From NCBI RefSeq assembly GCF_013166605.1, contig NZ_JABKKF010000003.1, positions 1-64,000 of the forward strand: DNA of 64,000 nucleotides. The letters are read 5' to 3'. This document shows positions 53,639 to 63,447 of this stretch, piece after piece. The notes under the pieces are model-generated. The model was not told the origin of the DNA. It worked only from the letters and a program-made list of their open reading frames with translations, and ran no database searches. A program made the position numbers and the translations under genes. This DNA comes from Xylanibacter muris. GTDB lineage: Bacteria > Bacteroidota > Bacteroidia > Bacteroidales > Bacteroidaceae. Positions within the stretch are counted from its first letter, which is position 1. Each line of letters opens with the position of its first letter.

Positions 53639-55915
53639 CTACATTATCTGCACAGCTTCCTGAACCCCATCCACCTTCTTCAGGTTGTTAATGATTTTCT
53701 TCATGTCTTCACGGTCATGCACCCTCAAGTCCACCACTCCGGTAAAAATTTCATTGTCGCATACAATGTTCACCTTGTGGATATTCACATTGAGCTGACG
53801 GGAAATAACCTGCGTCACTTCGTTCAGAAGTCCTATGCGATCAATACCGCGTATCTGTATCGTCGCATCAAAAAACAGTTTTTTGTGCATATCCCACTTC
53901 GCATCAAGAATACGGTTGCCATAACCGGATTTCAACTTGGCTGCTACAGGACACGACCTTTTATGTATCTCCACCTGTTTCTTGTTGTCAATAAACCCAA
54001 GCACATCATCACCCGGAATGGGATGACAACAGTGCATGAACTTGTATTGCGTGATGTTATCATCGGTAATGTAGATAGGCTTCTTCCTGTTGAACTTGTC
54101 CGGCACGACAAACAACTGTCTTTCTTCTCCAATATCCTTACCGCTTTTGGAATTACCAAGGAAAGGAACATATTTCTTCCAGCTTTGAAGGTTCGGCACC
54201 TTTTTTCTTTTCTTCTTCCCCTTAAGCTCATTCACATCACTCTCGCCGAGCAATATCGTTTTTTCGCCAAGAGCCTGAAAGAAGTCGTCACGCTTGTCAA
54301 TATCATGGAAAGCAGCCAGGACCCCTGCCACGGTATTGCTGTATTCTATATCATTAGCCTTAAGAAAACTCATCAGCACTTCCTCTCCCTGCTTCTGTAT
54401 CTGTCTGCCGTCACGTCGCAGAATAGCCTGTATCTTCGCCTTTGCCTTCGCCGTACTGACAAAGTTTATCCATGACGGCTGCACGTGTTGCGCCTTGCTG
54501 GTAAGAATCTCCACCTGATCACCGCTCTGAAGCTTATGACTCAACGGCACAAGTTTGTGGTTCACCTTCGCCCCTATACAATGGCTGCCAAGAAAAGTAT
54601 GTATAGAGAACGCGAAGTCAAGTGCCGTGGAACCGGCCGGCATGGTTTTTATTTCTCCCTTTGGAGTAAACACGAATATTTCGGAAGCAAAAAGATTAAG
54701 CTTTATGGCATCAAGGAAATCCATTGCGTCAGGCTGCGGATCATCGAGTATCTCTTTTATTGTATGAAGCCATTCATTAAGTTCATTCTCGTCTTCAGTA
54801 AATTCAATCTCTCCACCCTCCTTATATTTCCAATGTGCGGCAAAGCCCTGCTCGGCAATCTCATCCATACGGTCAGACCTTATCTGCACCTCAATCCATT
54901 TGCCCTGCTTCGACATCAATGTCACGTGCAAGGCCTGATAGCCGTTAGCCTTGGGATGGTTAAGCCAGTCACGCAGACGATTGGGATGTATATTGTACAG
55001 CTTGCTTATTGCCACATATATATTGAAACATTCGTTAATCTCATTGTCACGTTCCTTCGGGGTAAATACAATCCTTACGGCAAGAATGTCGTATATCTCT
55101 TCAAATGTGACATGCTTGCGCTGCATCTTGTTCCAGATGGAATAAGGACTTTTCACACGCTCCTTTATCACATACTCCACCCCCTGGCTTTTCAGCACTT
55201 TTTCTATCGGTGCCGTAAACTGGTCGAAAAGTGTGTGTCTTGACGCCTGTGTGGAAGCGAGTTTCTCCTCAATCCTCAAATACTCGTCAGGATGTTCGTA
55301 ACGGAAACTGAGATTCTCCAGTTCTGTCTTTATCCTGTTCAGTCCGAGGCGGTTTGCCAACGGAGCATATATGTACAATGTCTCTCCGGCAATCTTATAC
55401 TGTTTGTTTGCCGCCTGGCTCGCCAAGGTACGCATGTTATGAAGACGGTCGCAAATCTTGATGAGTATCACACGTATGTCGTCACTCATTGTCAGCAGCA
55501 GCTTCTTGAAATTCTCGGCCTGTGCGGATGCCTGGTCTCCGAAAATACCTCCGCTTATCTTTGTCAGCCCGTCAACGATCTGGGCGACCTTTGCGCCAAA
55601 GATGTTCTCGATGTCTTCCGTTGTGAAATCCGTGTCCTCCACAACATCGTGAAGCAGTGCCGCACAAATGCTTGTAGAACCGAGTCCCACTTCCTCGCAT
55701 GCTATCTGAGCCACAGCGATGGGATGCATTATATATGGCTCTCCCGACAATCGTCTTACACCCTTATGTGCCTGACGTGCAAAATTGAAAGCTTTGGTTA
55801 TTATATCTACTTTCTTTCTGTGCCTCGATGCCGAATATGTATCTATAAGATGTTGGAAAGCATCATTTATAAGAATATTGTCCGCCTCTTCGCGTTTTTT
55901 CTGCTCATCATCCAT
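53639..55915 (-). CDS. relA/spoT: RelA/SpoT-family bifunctional (p)ppGpp synthetase/hydrolase
   Basis: A 758-residue RSH protein controlling the stringent response. The HD hydrolase domain has EPYIMHPIAVAQIACEE and ALLHDVVEDTDF. The synthetase domain has SIWNKMQRKHVTFEEIYDI and NGYQALHVTL with EVQIRS. A TGS domain follows (EIFVFTPKGEIKTMPAGST), then a helical/zinc-finger part with CCHPIPGDDVLGFI, then a C-terminal ACT domain. The presence of both motifs suggests a bifunctional enzyme. It is the last gene of a cluster running from parA. Confidence 0.95.
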   Translation of the reverse strand: MDDEQKKREEADNILINDAFQHLIDTYSASRHRKKVDIITKAFNFARQAHKGVRRLSGEPYIMHPIAVAQIACEEVGLGSTSICAALLHDVVEDTDFTTEDIENIFGAKVAQIVDGLTKISGGIFGDQASAQAENFKKLLLTMSDDIRVILIKICDRLHNMRTLASQAANKQYKIAGETLYIYAPLANRLGLNRIKTELENLSFRYEHPDEYLRIEEKLASTQASRHTLFDQFTAPIEKVLKSQGVEYVIKERVKSPYSIWNKMQRKHVTFEEIYDILAVRIVFTPKERDNEINECFNIYVAISKLYNIHPNRLRDWLNHPKANGYQALHVTLMSKQGKWIEVQIRSDRMDEIAEQGFAAHWKYKEGGEIEFTEDENELNEWLHTIKEILDDPQPDAMDFLDAIKLNLFASEIFVFTPKGEIKTMPAGSTALDFAFSIHTFLGSHCIGAKVNHKLVPLSHKLQSGDQVEILTSKAQHVQPSWINFVSTAKAKAKIQAILRRDGRQIQKQGEEVLMSFLKANDIEYSNTVAGVLAAFHDIDKRDDFFQALGEKTILLGESDVNELKGKKKRKKVPNLQSWKKYVPFLGNSKSGKDIGEERQLFVVPDKFNRKKPIYITDDNITQYKFMHCCHPIPGDDVLGFIDNKKQVEIHKRSCPVAAKLKSGYGNRILDAKWDMHKKLFFDATIQIRGIDRIGLLNEVTQVISRQLNVNIHKVNIVCDNEIFTGVVDLRVHDREDMKKIINNLKKVDGVQEAVQIM

Positions 55916-55949
55916 AGTCTCAAGATTTTTATGATTTAACGCTTGTCTT

Positions 55950-57275
55950 CTACCTTACCCTAAGTTTCTTCCCGGCCCTTATGCTTGTACCTTTTATGCC
56001 ATTGAGTTTTTTCAGTTTGGTTACGGTGGTACCATGTTTCTTCGCTATTTCAGACAATGTCATTCCACTCTTTATGGTAATGGTCTTCGCCCCGGAAGTC
56101 CTGCTTCTGGAAGAACGCGACCTGCGGCTCTTCACCGAAGAGCTTCTTGTAGAGCTTACATTATCTTCACTGACCTCTACAACCGCGCGTTTGCCACCAA
56201 GCAGTATGTCCGCCTTATAATTATACACAGAGTCCTCAAGGTCTATGAACTTTCCCACGTCAGTCTGAGGAAGCCTTATATATGCTTTTTCCGTTGCTCC
56301 CGGAACGATGTCTTTTCTATATAACGGATTCAAGGCCCTAAGCTGTTCCATATCGATATTACAAACATCGGCAATCTGCTGCAGATGGACGTTCCTACTG
56401 ACCATGACCGTATCGGCCTTATCCGGCAGACGTGTAGTCATCGGACATATATTATGCTCACAATAATAAGTCATGATATAGTTTGCGGCAATGAACGCCG
56501 GCACATAGCCCCTTGTCTCTTTCGGAAGATAAGGATATATCTTCCAATAGTCCTTCTCGCCCTTTGAGCGGTGAATGGCCTTGTTTATCTGTGATGGTCC
56601 GCAATTATAAGCCGCGATCACCAGATTCCAGTCACCGAATATCTTATACAAGTCGCTGAGATAATGCGCCGCCGCATAAGACGACTTTATCGGGTCGCGT
56701 CTCTCATCCACAAGCGTGTTCACCTGCAGACCGTAGCGCTTGCCTGTCGCCAGCATAAACTGCCACAGACCTGTCGCCCCCACGCGTGATACGGCATTCG
56801 GATTAAGAGCCGACTCTATTATAGGCAGATACTTCAGCTCCAGCGGCAGTCCGTATGCCTCAAGGGCTTCTTCAAAAATAGGCATATAGAAGTTTGACGC
56901 GCCAAGCATATAGCTTACAGAATGACGCAGGCGGCCGCTGTAGCGGTCTATGAACTTCTGCACCACATCGTTATAAGGCATCTCCATTATCGCGGGAATC
57001 CGGCTTAGCCTGTCTATATACACATCCTTCTCAAACACAGGATTCACATCCTTCATATTACAGTCATTATCATCATTGAGATATGTTTTGGACATATACA
57101 GGTTCATCAGGCTGTCAAGGTCATACGACATTGCCTCGGGAACCTCAATAACCTCATCGTTTCCCTTTTGGTCTTTAACCGTTATTTCCTTATCTGTATC
57201 ATTGCCGGTCTGTGCCTGCACGACACTGTTTCCGACAAAGAGCATCGCTGCTATAATGATTGTTTTCTTATTCAT
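55950..57275 (-). CDS. mltD: MltD-like lytic transglycosylase with LysM
   Basis: A 441-residue exported protein (signal peptide to ~22). An SLT domain lies at about 130-290, with the catalytic glutamate in PIIESALNPNAVSRVGATG and LVIAAYNCGPSQINKAI. A Ser/Arg-rich linker (RSSSVKSRRSRSSRSR) precedes one C-terminal LysM module (ITIKSGMTLSEIAKKHGTTV). It cleaves peptidoglycan glycan strands. The RSH gene follows after 34 bp and DUF5683 precedes after 84 bp. Confidence 0.9.
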   Translation of the reverse strand: MNKKTIIIAAMLFVGNSVVQAQTGNDTDKEITVKDQKGNDEVIEVPEAMSYDLDSLMNLYMSKTYLNDDNDCNMKDVNPVFEKDVYIDRLSRIPAIMEMPYNDVVQKFIDRYSGRLRHSVSYMLGASNFYMPIFEEALEAYGLPLELKYLPIIESALNPNAVSRVGATGLWQFMLATGKRYGLQVNTLVDERRDPIKSSYAAAHYLSDLYKIFGDWNLVIAAYNCGPSQINKAIHRSKGEKDYWKIYPYLPKETRGYVPAFIAANYIMTYYCEHNICPMTTRLPDKADTVMVSRNVHLQQIADVCNIDMEQLRALNPLYRKDIVPGATEKAYIRLPQTDVGKFIDLEDSVYNYKADILLGGKRAVVEVSEDNVSSTRSSSVKSRRSRSSRSRTSGAKTITIKSGMTLSEIAKKHGTTVTKLKKLNGIKGTSIRAGKKLRVR

Positions 57276-57359
57276 TGTAAATTCTCTATTGTCTTTTTAA
57301 AGAATTGTATGTGTTATATTAAAATAAGGTGATTCCCATCATACCGCATAAGGGTGGTG

Positions 57360-58181
57360 TCAGAACCGCAGGCTGCAGTTCAATCCGAATGACGCCGCCC
57401 CGATATTTGTCACCGACTTCCGGCCGTCAACAGTCATCACCGCCGGCTCAACTCTCAGGCTAAGGTCTTTTGATATGTCAAATTCGGATAGTTCCGCATC
57501 TACATAGGCATCTATCACCGACAACGCATATACTCCCAACATACAGAAGAAACTCATGTCACGCCATCTGCGATACCTGTCTTTCCTGCTTTTGAATATC
57601 CGCTTGTATCTTTCCTCATTCGAACTGTCTATCTTTTTCCCCAAATGAAGGAATTTATTGTAGCTGGCTGTATTGGGGTCATCGTCCATGATATCCAGAT
57701 AGGCCTGTGAATAATCCTTATACATCATGTTGTTCCAGTTCATGGCATACAGACATCCCATGAATCCGCCGTATATGATAGGAAGCTTCCAGTATTTTCT
57801 GTTATATATCTGTCCTGCCCCCGGCAACACCAAGGCCATCCACAGCGCCCTCTGCGGGTCAGGATGCCATGCCGCCATATTTCGGTGTATGTTGTCCACA
57901 AGCCTTACGGAATCGGCATAGGCTGTGGAAAGCGCCTCCTTGCCGACTGTCGACACGACCTCTATAGAATCAGCTTTGCCGACAGCCTTCCCTATGCTGT
58001 CTGTTGAAGTCAGAAAAACAGGCGTTACCGTATCATTATGGCCCTGTGCCCGACAATTAAGCGTGGCAGCCATCAATATACAACCAATGACCACCACTCC
58101 GAGACTGTTTCTATAAAAAAAAGTATTCAAGTCCTGTCTCACCGCTTTACATGAATTATTTGCCTGCCTTGTCAAGCGCAT
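57360..58181 (-). CDS. DUF5683-domain membrane/exported protein
   Basis: A 273-residue protein with an N-terminal signal or anchor segment (about 27-45, VVVIGCILMAATLNCRAQ). The DUF5683 core begins PDPQRALWMALVLPGAGQIYNRKYWKLPIIYGG and is followed by hydrophobic segments and a C-terminal strand-rich part (LRVEPAVMTV). No function is proven. Its start overlaps the parB stop by 26 bp, and it is located between parB and the lytic transglycosylase. Confidence 0.83.
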   Translation of the reverse strand: MRLTRQANNSCKAVRQDLNTFFYRNSLGVVVIGCILMAATLNCRAQGHNDTVTPVFLTSTDSIGKAVGKADSIEVVSTVGKEALSTAYADSVRLVDNIHRNMAAWHPDPQRALWMALVLPGAGQIYNRKYWKLPIIYGGFMGCLYAMNWNNMMYKDYSQAYLDIMDDDPNTASYNKFLHLGKKIDSSNEERYKRIFKSRKDRYRRWRDMSFFCMLGVYALSVIDAYVDAELSEFDISKDLSLRVEPAVMTVDGRKSVTNIGAASFGLNCSLRF

Positions 58182-59079
58182 TCATTATTCTCTCGAGTTC
58201 CTCTTCATTGGCAAATGATATGCTTATCTTTCCCTTGCCTTTCGGAGAACATGTCATTTGCACCTTAGCATGAAAAAAGTCAGAAAGACGGTTCTTCAAT
58301 ATATCAAACTCTTCCGGCAACCGTGTATTTGACTTTATGGTCTTCTTTCCGACAAGCACAGACTCCCCGCTTTTCAACATCTGTACAATCTCTTCCACCC
58401 TGCGTACGGAATATCCGTTCTTCTGTATCTCGTGAAAGAGCTTTATCTGCTGGCTGGGGCTGTCGAGCGCCAACAACGCCCTTGCATGCCCCATGTCTAT
58501 TTCCTTATTTTTAAGAGCCATCTGCACCTGCGCGGGAAGTTTCAGAAGACGCATGTAATTCGTCACTGCGGTACGGCTTTTGCCCACCCGTTCCGAAATA
58601 CGCTCCTGAGTCATTCCCGTGGTCTCGGAAAGGTGCTCATAGGCAAGGGCTATTTCTATGGCATTAAGATCTTCTCTTTGTATGTTTTCAACGAGAGCCA
58701 TCTCCATGACGTTCTCATCCTCCACCGTACGCACATAAGCCGGTATCGATGTGAGTCCGGCAATCTGCGATGCCCGCCAACGGCGTTCTCCCGCTATTAT
58801 CTGATACTTGTCGTCAGCCGTCTGACGCAATGTCACCGGCTGGATTATTCCTATCTCCGCTATACTTACCGCCAACTCACGTAAAGCGTCTTCGTCAAAT
58901 TCACGGCGCGGCTGGTTCGGATTAGGCTCTATCTGTGACAAAGGTATTTCATTCAGGTTGGAAGAGCCCTGTGTACGCACCTCCCCTGTATCTATCAGGG
59001 CGTCAAGCCCGCGTCCGTTGCCTATATCATCAAGCCCGCGTCCGAGCACATTCCTGTCATATTTTTTATGTACTGCCAT
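58156..59079 (-). CDS. parB: Chromosome partitioning protein ParB
   Basis: A 307-residue ParB. The CTP-binding N-terminal domain has PLSQIEPNPNQPRREFDE and the GERRWRASQIAG motif (115-126). The helix-turn-helix part is ERISERVGKSRTAVTNYMRLLKLP, and a C-terminal dimerisation domain follows. It loads on parS sites and works with ParA. No parS site was found by eye in this window. Confidence 0.95.
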   Translation of the reverse strand: MAVHKKYDRNVLGRGLDDIGNGRGLDALIDTGEVRTQGSSNLNEIPLSQIEPNPNQPRREFDEDALRELAVSIAEIGIIQPVTLRQTADDKYQIIAGERRWRASQIAGLTSIPAYVRTVEDENVMEMALVENIQREDLNAIEIALAYEHLSETTGMTQERISERVGKSRTAVTNYMRLLKLPAQVQMALKNKEIDMGHARALLALDSPSQQIKLFHEIQKNGYSVRRVEEIVQMLKSGESVLVGKKTIKSNTRLPEEFDILKNRLSDFFHAKVQMTCSPKGKGKISISFANEEELERIMNALDKAGK

Positions 59080-59154
59080 TTCTTATCTGGTTATTTCTTA
59101 CATCTTCATGCTGTGTGCTGCCCGTCATAACATCGCGTTTCGCACAAACGGAGA

Positions 59155-59919
59155 CTATTTGTTCTTGTTTATTATCTCTTTCGCAAGCGCGAGGTGATTC
59201 TTGCTTCCTGTCGAGTCCGCATCATAAAGAATTACAGGCAAGCCGTGGCTCGGACTCTCGCTGAGCTTTACATTGCGCTGAATGACCGTCTTGAACACAA
59301 GCTCCTGAAAATGACGCTTCACCTCATCATAAATCTGATTGGCAAGTCTGAGACGGGAGTCGTACATGGTAAGCAGAAAGCCTTCTATCTCAAGACGAGT
59401 GTTAAGCTTGCTCTTGATTATTTTTATCGTATTAAGCAATTTGCTTATTCCCTCAAGAGCAAAATACTCACACTGCACGGGAATAACTACGGAATCGGCG
59501 GCAGTCAGCGAATTTACCGTAATAAGTCCTAACGACGGACTGCAGTCTATAAGGATATAGTCATAATCATTACGTATGGGGTCCAGGAGGTTCTTTATCA
59601 CCTTCTCCCTGTTTGGCAAATTAAGCATCTCTATTTCGGCACCGACGAGATCGATATGGCTTGGTATGATATCCAACCCGTCTATATCCGTCGTATAAAC
59701 CGCATTGCGCACATCGGCACGGTCTATTATACATTCATAAAGAGAACAGTCTACCTGCTTGATATCAACCCCCAATCCGCTTGACGCATTTGCCTGTGGA
59801 TCCGCATCGACTACCAATACACTCTTTTCCAATGTAGCCAACGAGGCCGCTAAATTGATGGTGGTGGTGGTTTTGCCCACGCCTCCTTTCTGATTTGCTA
59901 AAGCAATGATTTTTCCCAT
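59155..59919 (-). CDS. parA: Chromosome partitioning ATPase ParA
   Basis: A 254-residue ParA/Soj ATPase. The deviant Walker A is NQKGGVGKTTTTINLAA (8-24), followed by VLVVDADPQANASSGLGVD and YDYILIDCSPSLG. It positions the origin region with ParB, encoded 75 bp downstream. It is the first gene of the cluster and has a -7 element upstream. Confidence 0.96.
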   Translation of the reverse strand: MGKIIALANQKGGVGKTTTTINLAASLATLEKSVLVVDADPQANASSGLGVDIKQVDCSLYECIIDRADVRNAVYTTDIDGLDIIPSHIDLVGAEIEMLNLPNREKVIKNLLDPIRNDYDYILIDCSPSLGLITVNSLTAADSVVIPVQCEYFALEGISKLLNTIKIIKSKLNTRLEIEGFLLTMYDSRLRLANQIYDEVKRHFQELVFKTVIQRNVKLSESPSHGLPVILYDADSTGSKNHLALAKEIINKNK

Positions 59920-59959
59920 TTTGATTTTGACAAACAGTTTAATCCCTTTGTTTTGACGG

Positions 59960-59967
59960 CAAAGATA
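59960..59967 (-). promoter_or_regulatory. -7 element for the parA cluster
   Basis: The minus strand reads TATCTTTG, about 40 bp upstream of the parA ATG. No clear -33 box is seen. Confidence 0.5.
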
Positions 59968-60009
59968 ATGATTTTATGCGAGAAAATACCATTTATAAAC
60001 CTTTTTTCG

Positions 60010-60017
60010 TACTTTTG
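60010..60017 (+). promoter_or_regulatory. -7 element for surE-lpxB
   Basis: TACTTTTG matches TAnnTTTG, 23 bp upstream of the surE ATG and divergent from the parA promoter. Confidence 0.55.
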
Positions 60018-60040
60018 CACTTCAAACAATTTAAAAAAGA

Positions 60041-60814
60041 ATGGAAAACAAGAGACCATTGATACTTATCTCCAACGATGACGGATACCAATCCAAAGGG
60101 CTTTCGTGCCTGGTAGAGATGATAAGGGAGTTCGGCCGTATAATCGTATGTGCCCCCGATTCGGCACGCAGCGGCTTTTCATGTGCTTTCTCCGCCACAT
60201 CTCCTCTACGCATCGAGCTCAAAAGCCGGCAAAACAACGTTGAAATATGGGCGTGCAACGGCACGCCTGTCGACTGCGTAAAGATTGCGCTTGACCAGAT
60301 TTGCAAAGGAGAGAAACCCGACATGGTAATCGGCGGCATCAACCACGGAGACAACGCATCCGTAAACACCCACTATTCCGGAACAATGGGAGTGGTAAGG
60401 GAAGGATGCATGAAATATATACCATCAGTAGCCTTCTCGCTGTGCGACCACAGTCCGGATGCGGATTTCTCCAAAATGGCACCATTCGTAAAATACATTA
60501 CAAAACGAGTACTCGGAGAAAAACTTCCAAAAGGTATATGCCTGAATGTGAACTTTCCTGTGACCAAACATTACAAGGGCATAAAGGCATGCCGCATGGC
60601 TAAGGGGACATGGGGCAACGAGGTTGTGAAATGCCGCCATCCGCATGGATACGACTATTATTGGATGACAGGAGAATACACCAACGACGAGCCTTCGGCA
60701 GAAGACACCGACAGTTGGACTATAAGCCACGGTTACGTGGCTGTCACCCCTACGAGGATAGACATTACAGACTATCAAATGATTGAACATTTAAAGAGCT
60801 GGGAACAACCATGA
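60041..60814 (+). CDS. surE: 5'/3'-nucleotidase SurE
   Basis: A 257-residue SurE, a metal-dependent survival nucleotidase. It starts with the signature ISNDDGYQSKGL (residues 8-19), then VCAPDSARSGFSCAFS and GGINHGDNASVNTHYSGTMG, and GTPVDCVKIAL. It dephosphorylates nucleoside monophosphates. Its stop overlaps the lpxB start (ATGA). Confidence 0.95.
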   Translation: MENKRPLILISNDDGYQSKGLSCLVEMIREFGRIIVCAPDSARSGFSCAFSATSPLRIELKSRQNNVEIWACNGTPVDCVKIALDQICKGEKPDMVIGGINHGDNASVNTHYSGTMGVVREGCMKYIPSVAFSLCDHSPDADFSKMAPFVKYITKRVLGEKLPKGICLNVNFPVTKHYKGIKACRMAKGTWGNEVVKCRHPHGYDYYWMTGEYTNDEPSAEDTDSWTISHGYVAVTPTRIDITDYQMIEHLKSWEQP

Positions 60815-61968
60815 AATACTACCTGATAGCAGGTGAGGCAAGCGGTGACCTTCATGCCTCAAGACTCATGAAATCACTAAAGGATGAAGATTCAGAAGCA
60901 GAGTTCCGTTTCTTCGGAGGCGACATGATGTCGTCAGTGGGAGGACATTGCGTAAAGCATTACCGTGAACTGGCATATATGGGATTCATACCGGTGCTAC
61001 TCCATCTTAACACTATACTGGAGAACATGAGCCTGTGCAGAAAGGATATAATTCAATGGCAACCTGATGCCCTGATACTCATAGACTATCCAGGATTCAA
61101 CCTCAAAATAGCAAAATACATAAAAGCACACACCGGCATACCCATATATTATTACATATCACCCAAGATATGGGCATGGAAAGAGTACCGCATAAAAAAC
61201 ATCAGGCGCGATGTGGACGAGTTGTTCTCCATCCTGCCGTTCGAAGTGGAGTTTTTCGAACAAAAACATCATTATCCCATCCATTACGTGGGCAATCCGA
61301 CAGCAGACGAAGTAGAGGAGTTTAAAGACACGTATCTCAAAAGAAGCAATGCTGACAACATTACGGGAAAGAACTCCACACACGAATTGTCCGACAAACC
61401 TGTAATCGCTATTCTCGCCGGTTCAAGGAAGCAGGAGATAAAAGACAACCTGCCGCACATGATAAAAGCCACAGAAAAATTCACGGAAGGCTATCAGCCA
61501 ATAGTGGCAGGAGCGCCGGGCATACCCGAAGATTATTACAATGGATTCATCAAGGGAACAGGTGTGAGAATAATCCACGGCAGGACATACGAGCTGCTGT
61601 GCCAAGCAACAGCAGCATTGGTGACAAGCGGAACAGCCACACTTGAGACGGCCCTGTTCGGAGTACCGCAGGTTGTCTGCTACAAGACTCCGGTCCCGAA
61701 GCTCATTGCGTTCCTGCGCCGGCATTTATTGAAAGTGAAATACATCTCACTCGTCAACCTCATAGCCGACCGTGAGGTTGTGCCGGAGCTTGTGGCCGAT
61801 ACATTCACTACAGACAACATCCGGAAACATCTTGAACAGATTCTGCCGGAAGGAAAAATGCACCGGCCAATGCTCGACGGATACAAAGAAGTGGACACAA
61901 GACTCGGGAAAAAGAACGCACCGCAGAATGCGGCAAAGATTATGATAAAGCTGCTGCGACAAAGATAG
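60811..61968 (+). CDS. lpxB: Lipid-A-disaccharide synthase
   Basis: A 385-residue family-19 glycosyltransferase. Motifs are YLIAGEASGDLHASRLM (residues 3-19), FRFFGGDMMSSVGG, LIDYPGFNLKIAKY, YYISPKIWAWKEYRIKNI and ILAGSRKQEIKDNLPHM, then TSGTATLETALFGVPQVVCYK. It joins UDP-diacylglucosamine and lipid X during lipid A synthesis at the inner membrane. It is the last core gene before the degraded mobile region. Confidence 0.95.
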   Translation: MKYYLIAGEASGDLHASRLMKSLKDEDSEAEFRFFGGDMMSSVGGHCVKHYRELAYMGFIPVLLHLNTILENMSLCRKDIIQWQPDALILIDYPGFNLKIAKYIKAHTGIPIYYYISPKIWAWKEYRIKNIRRDVDELFSILPFEVEFFEQKHHYPIHYVGNPTADEVEEFKDTYLKRSNADNITGKNSTHELSDKPVIAILAGSRKQEIKDNLPHMIKATEKFTEGYQPIVAGAPGIPEDYYNGFIKGTGVRIIHGRTYELLCQATAALVTSGTATLETALFGVPQVVCYKTPVPKLIAFLRRHLLKVKYISLVNLIADREVVPELVADTFTTDNIRKHLEQILPEGKMHRPMLDGYKEVDTRLGKKNAPQNAAKIMIKLLRQR

Positions 61969-61989
61969 GAAAAAATATGATACAAGAAC

Positions 61990-62790
61990 AGAAACAGGCC
62001 CTGCATATAGAAAACGGAAAATAATTCAGCCTGAGTGGGGCCAACGAGAATGAAAGACGTTAGGACGACTGGAAGATATACCAGCTCAACAGAGCCCCTG
62101 TCAACAATTACGACAGGACACGGATGCCCTGAAAATTGAGATTGGCAGTGACGGAAAGATTCATCCGTTAGGCTAATATGGTCAAGCGGCTGGATGAGAG
62201 GATACAGGAACGGCTGGACGAACTGAAATATCATCCGTTCAAGGCCGACAGTAAGATACAGCCGAACATCTGTGCCAAGCTCATCATCAGAGGAAACCAT
62301 GAGCGGACACTTGAAATGGCGTTCGGGAACCAGATCGTGAACCTGAACAAAGAAGCGGACAACAGCCACCTGCGCCGTTGCCGTGAAGTGGAGTATTGGG
62401 TGCTGGATTCATATAAGTGGTGCTGCGACCAGTTTGGTAAGGAAAACGTCATTGGCTTTCAGGTACACTTGGACGAAAAATAGCCACATTGCCATGCACT
62501 TGTCATTCCCATAGGTAGGAAAGGCAAGAATAAAAAGTATCGGGTGATGTGGTCTGCAAAGTTTGGAAAGAACGGTGGTGAGCACAAAGCCATCCTCCAT
62601 GCCATACACACCTCGCTGTATGAGACCATAGGCAAGAAATACGGACTTGAACGTGGCGACAGCATTGAAGGTCGCAACGTGCGCCATTTGGACAAGCATG
62701 AATTCTATCGCGAACAACTGAAAACCGGAGAAGGCTATCAAAGGACTGACAACGATGAAAGAGAATCTGGACAATGTTATAAGATATATA
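61990..62790 (+). pseudogene. Degraded MobV/Pre-type relaxase
   Basis: Pieces of a plasmid-mobilisation relaxase can be read in three frames. In order: FSLSGANENERR and IYQLNRAPVNNYDRTRMP, then KIEIGSDGKIHPLG, then RLDERIQERLDELKYHPF and NICAKLIIRGNHERTLEMAF, then the catalytic VHLDEK-PHCHALVIP (HxDExxPHxH pattern), then MWSAKFGKNGGEHKAILHAI and GLERGDSIEGRNVRHLDK, and finally KAIKGLTTMKENLDN. Lesions are TAA at 62022, TAG at 62061, a frameshift at ~62130, TAA at 62174 with another shift, TAG at 62481 inside the catalytic motif, and a shift in the A-run at 62721-62724. The start and C-terminus are missing. Such proteins mobilise small Bacteroides plasmids and elements. Confidence 0.82.
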
Positions 62791-62799
62791 CACTATGTA

Positions 62800-63447
62800 C
62801 TGTATATCAGCAAAATAGCATTTTTTATATTTTATCAAAGGAACAACATAGAAACAAAATCAATAATTTAAGCGATTCTCCGCTTTTCACATTTCACTTA
62901 GTTTCATCCCTTGCACTTGGTTGCATTCAAAGTGCCTCTTAAAGTAGTTTTCCGAATATCTACTTCTCATCCGAAGAATATCGTTCAATGGCTCATCCAT
63001 GAATTGTTGCAGCCAAAAGAAAAAGGACGGGCAGTGGTCTCTGTCTTACATCTTCATTGAAATTTGCATTTTCCGCAATGGTGGTTGTTTCTATAAAACC
63101 ATAGGCATATGGAAAGGCAAATATGCCTACCTAAATATAGTTTACTTTGATTTAGCATATATAAGGCTAATGCACAAACTAAACTGAATTTTCAACGCAT
63201 TTCCACGATCTGACTACTCGAAAAATATACAGCCAAGAAAGAAAGAATGAAAGTCCATTGCATATTTTCTCTTTTCGCTGCATTCTCCATTTCTATCATT
63301 TTACTGCATAAACATACTTGTAATCCTATTGCTACATTCAATAACTTGTATCAAGTATGGTGGCAATAGCTCGACAGCATTATAGTATCCGAATGTAGCA
63401 GTCAATAAAAAATGCGTTTTCTGATGGTTTTTGAAGATTACTATGGT
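62800..63447. other. AT-rich stretch without a supported gene
   Basis: About 650 bases between the relaxase remnant and the partial gene at the edge. Open frames here are short (at most ~62 codons) and resemble nothing I know. Composition is more AT-rich than the core genes to the left. It probably belongs to the decayed mobile segment. Confidence 0.5.

Noticed and set aside
53636..54475. A 279-codon plus-strand frame opposite the RSH gene
   Set aside because: It is fully covered by the strongly conserved minus-strand RSH coding sequence and shows no family features.
59080..60040. Replication origin or parS site near parAB
   Set aside because: No DnaA-box cluster, AT-rich unwinding region or parS-like palindrome could be recognised in the gaps around parA and parB.
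63247..63369. A 40-codon frame with a hydrophobic start (MKVHCIFSLFAAFSIS)
   Set aside because: It looks like a signal peptide by chance composition. It lies in decayed DNA and has no promoter or similarity.
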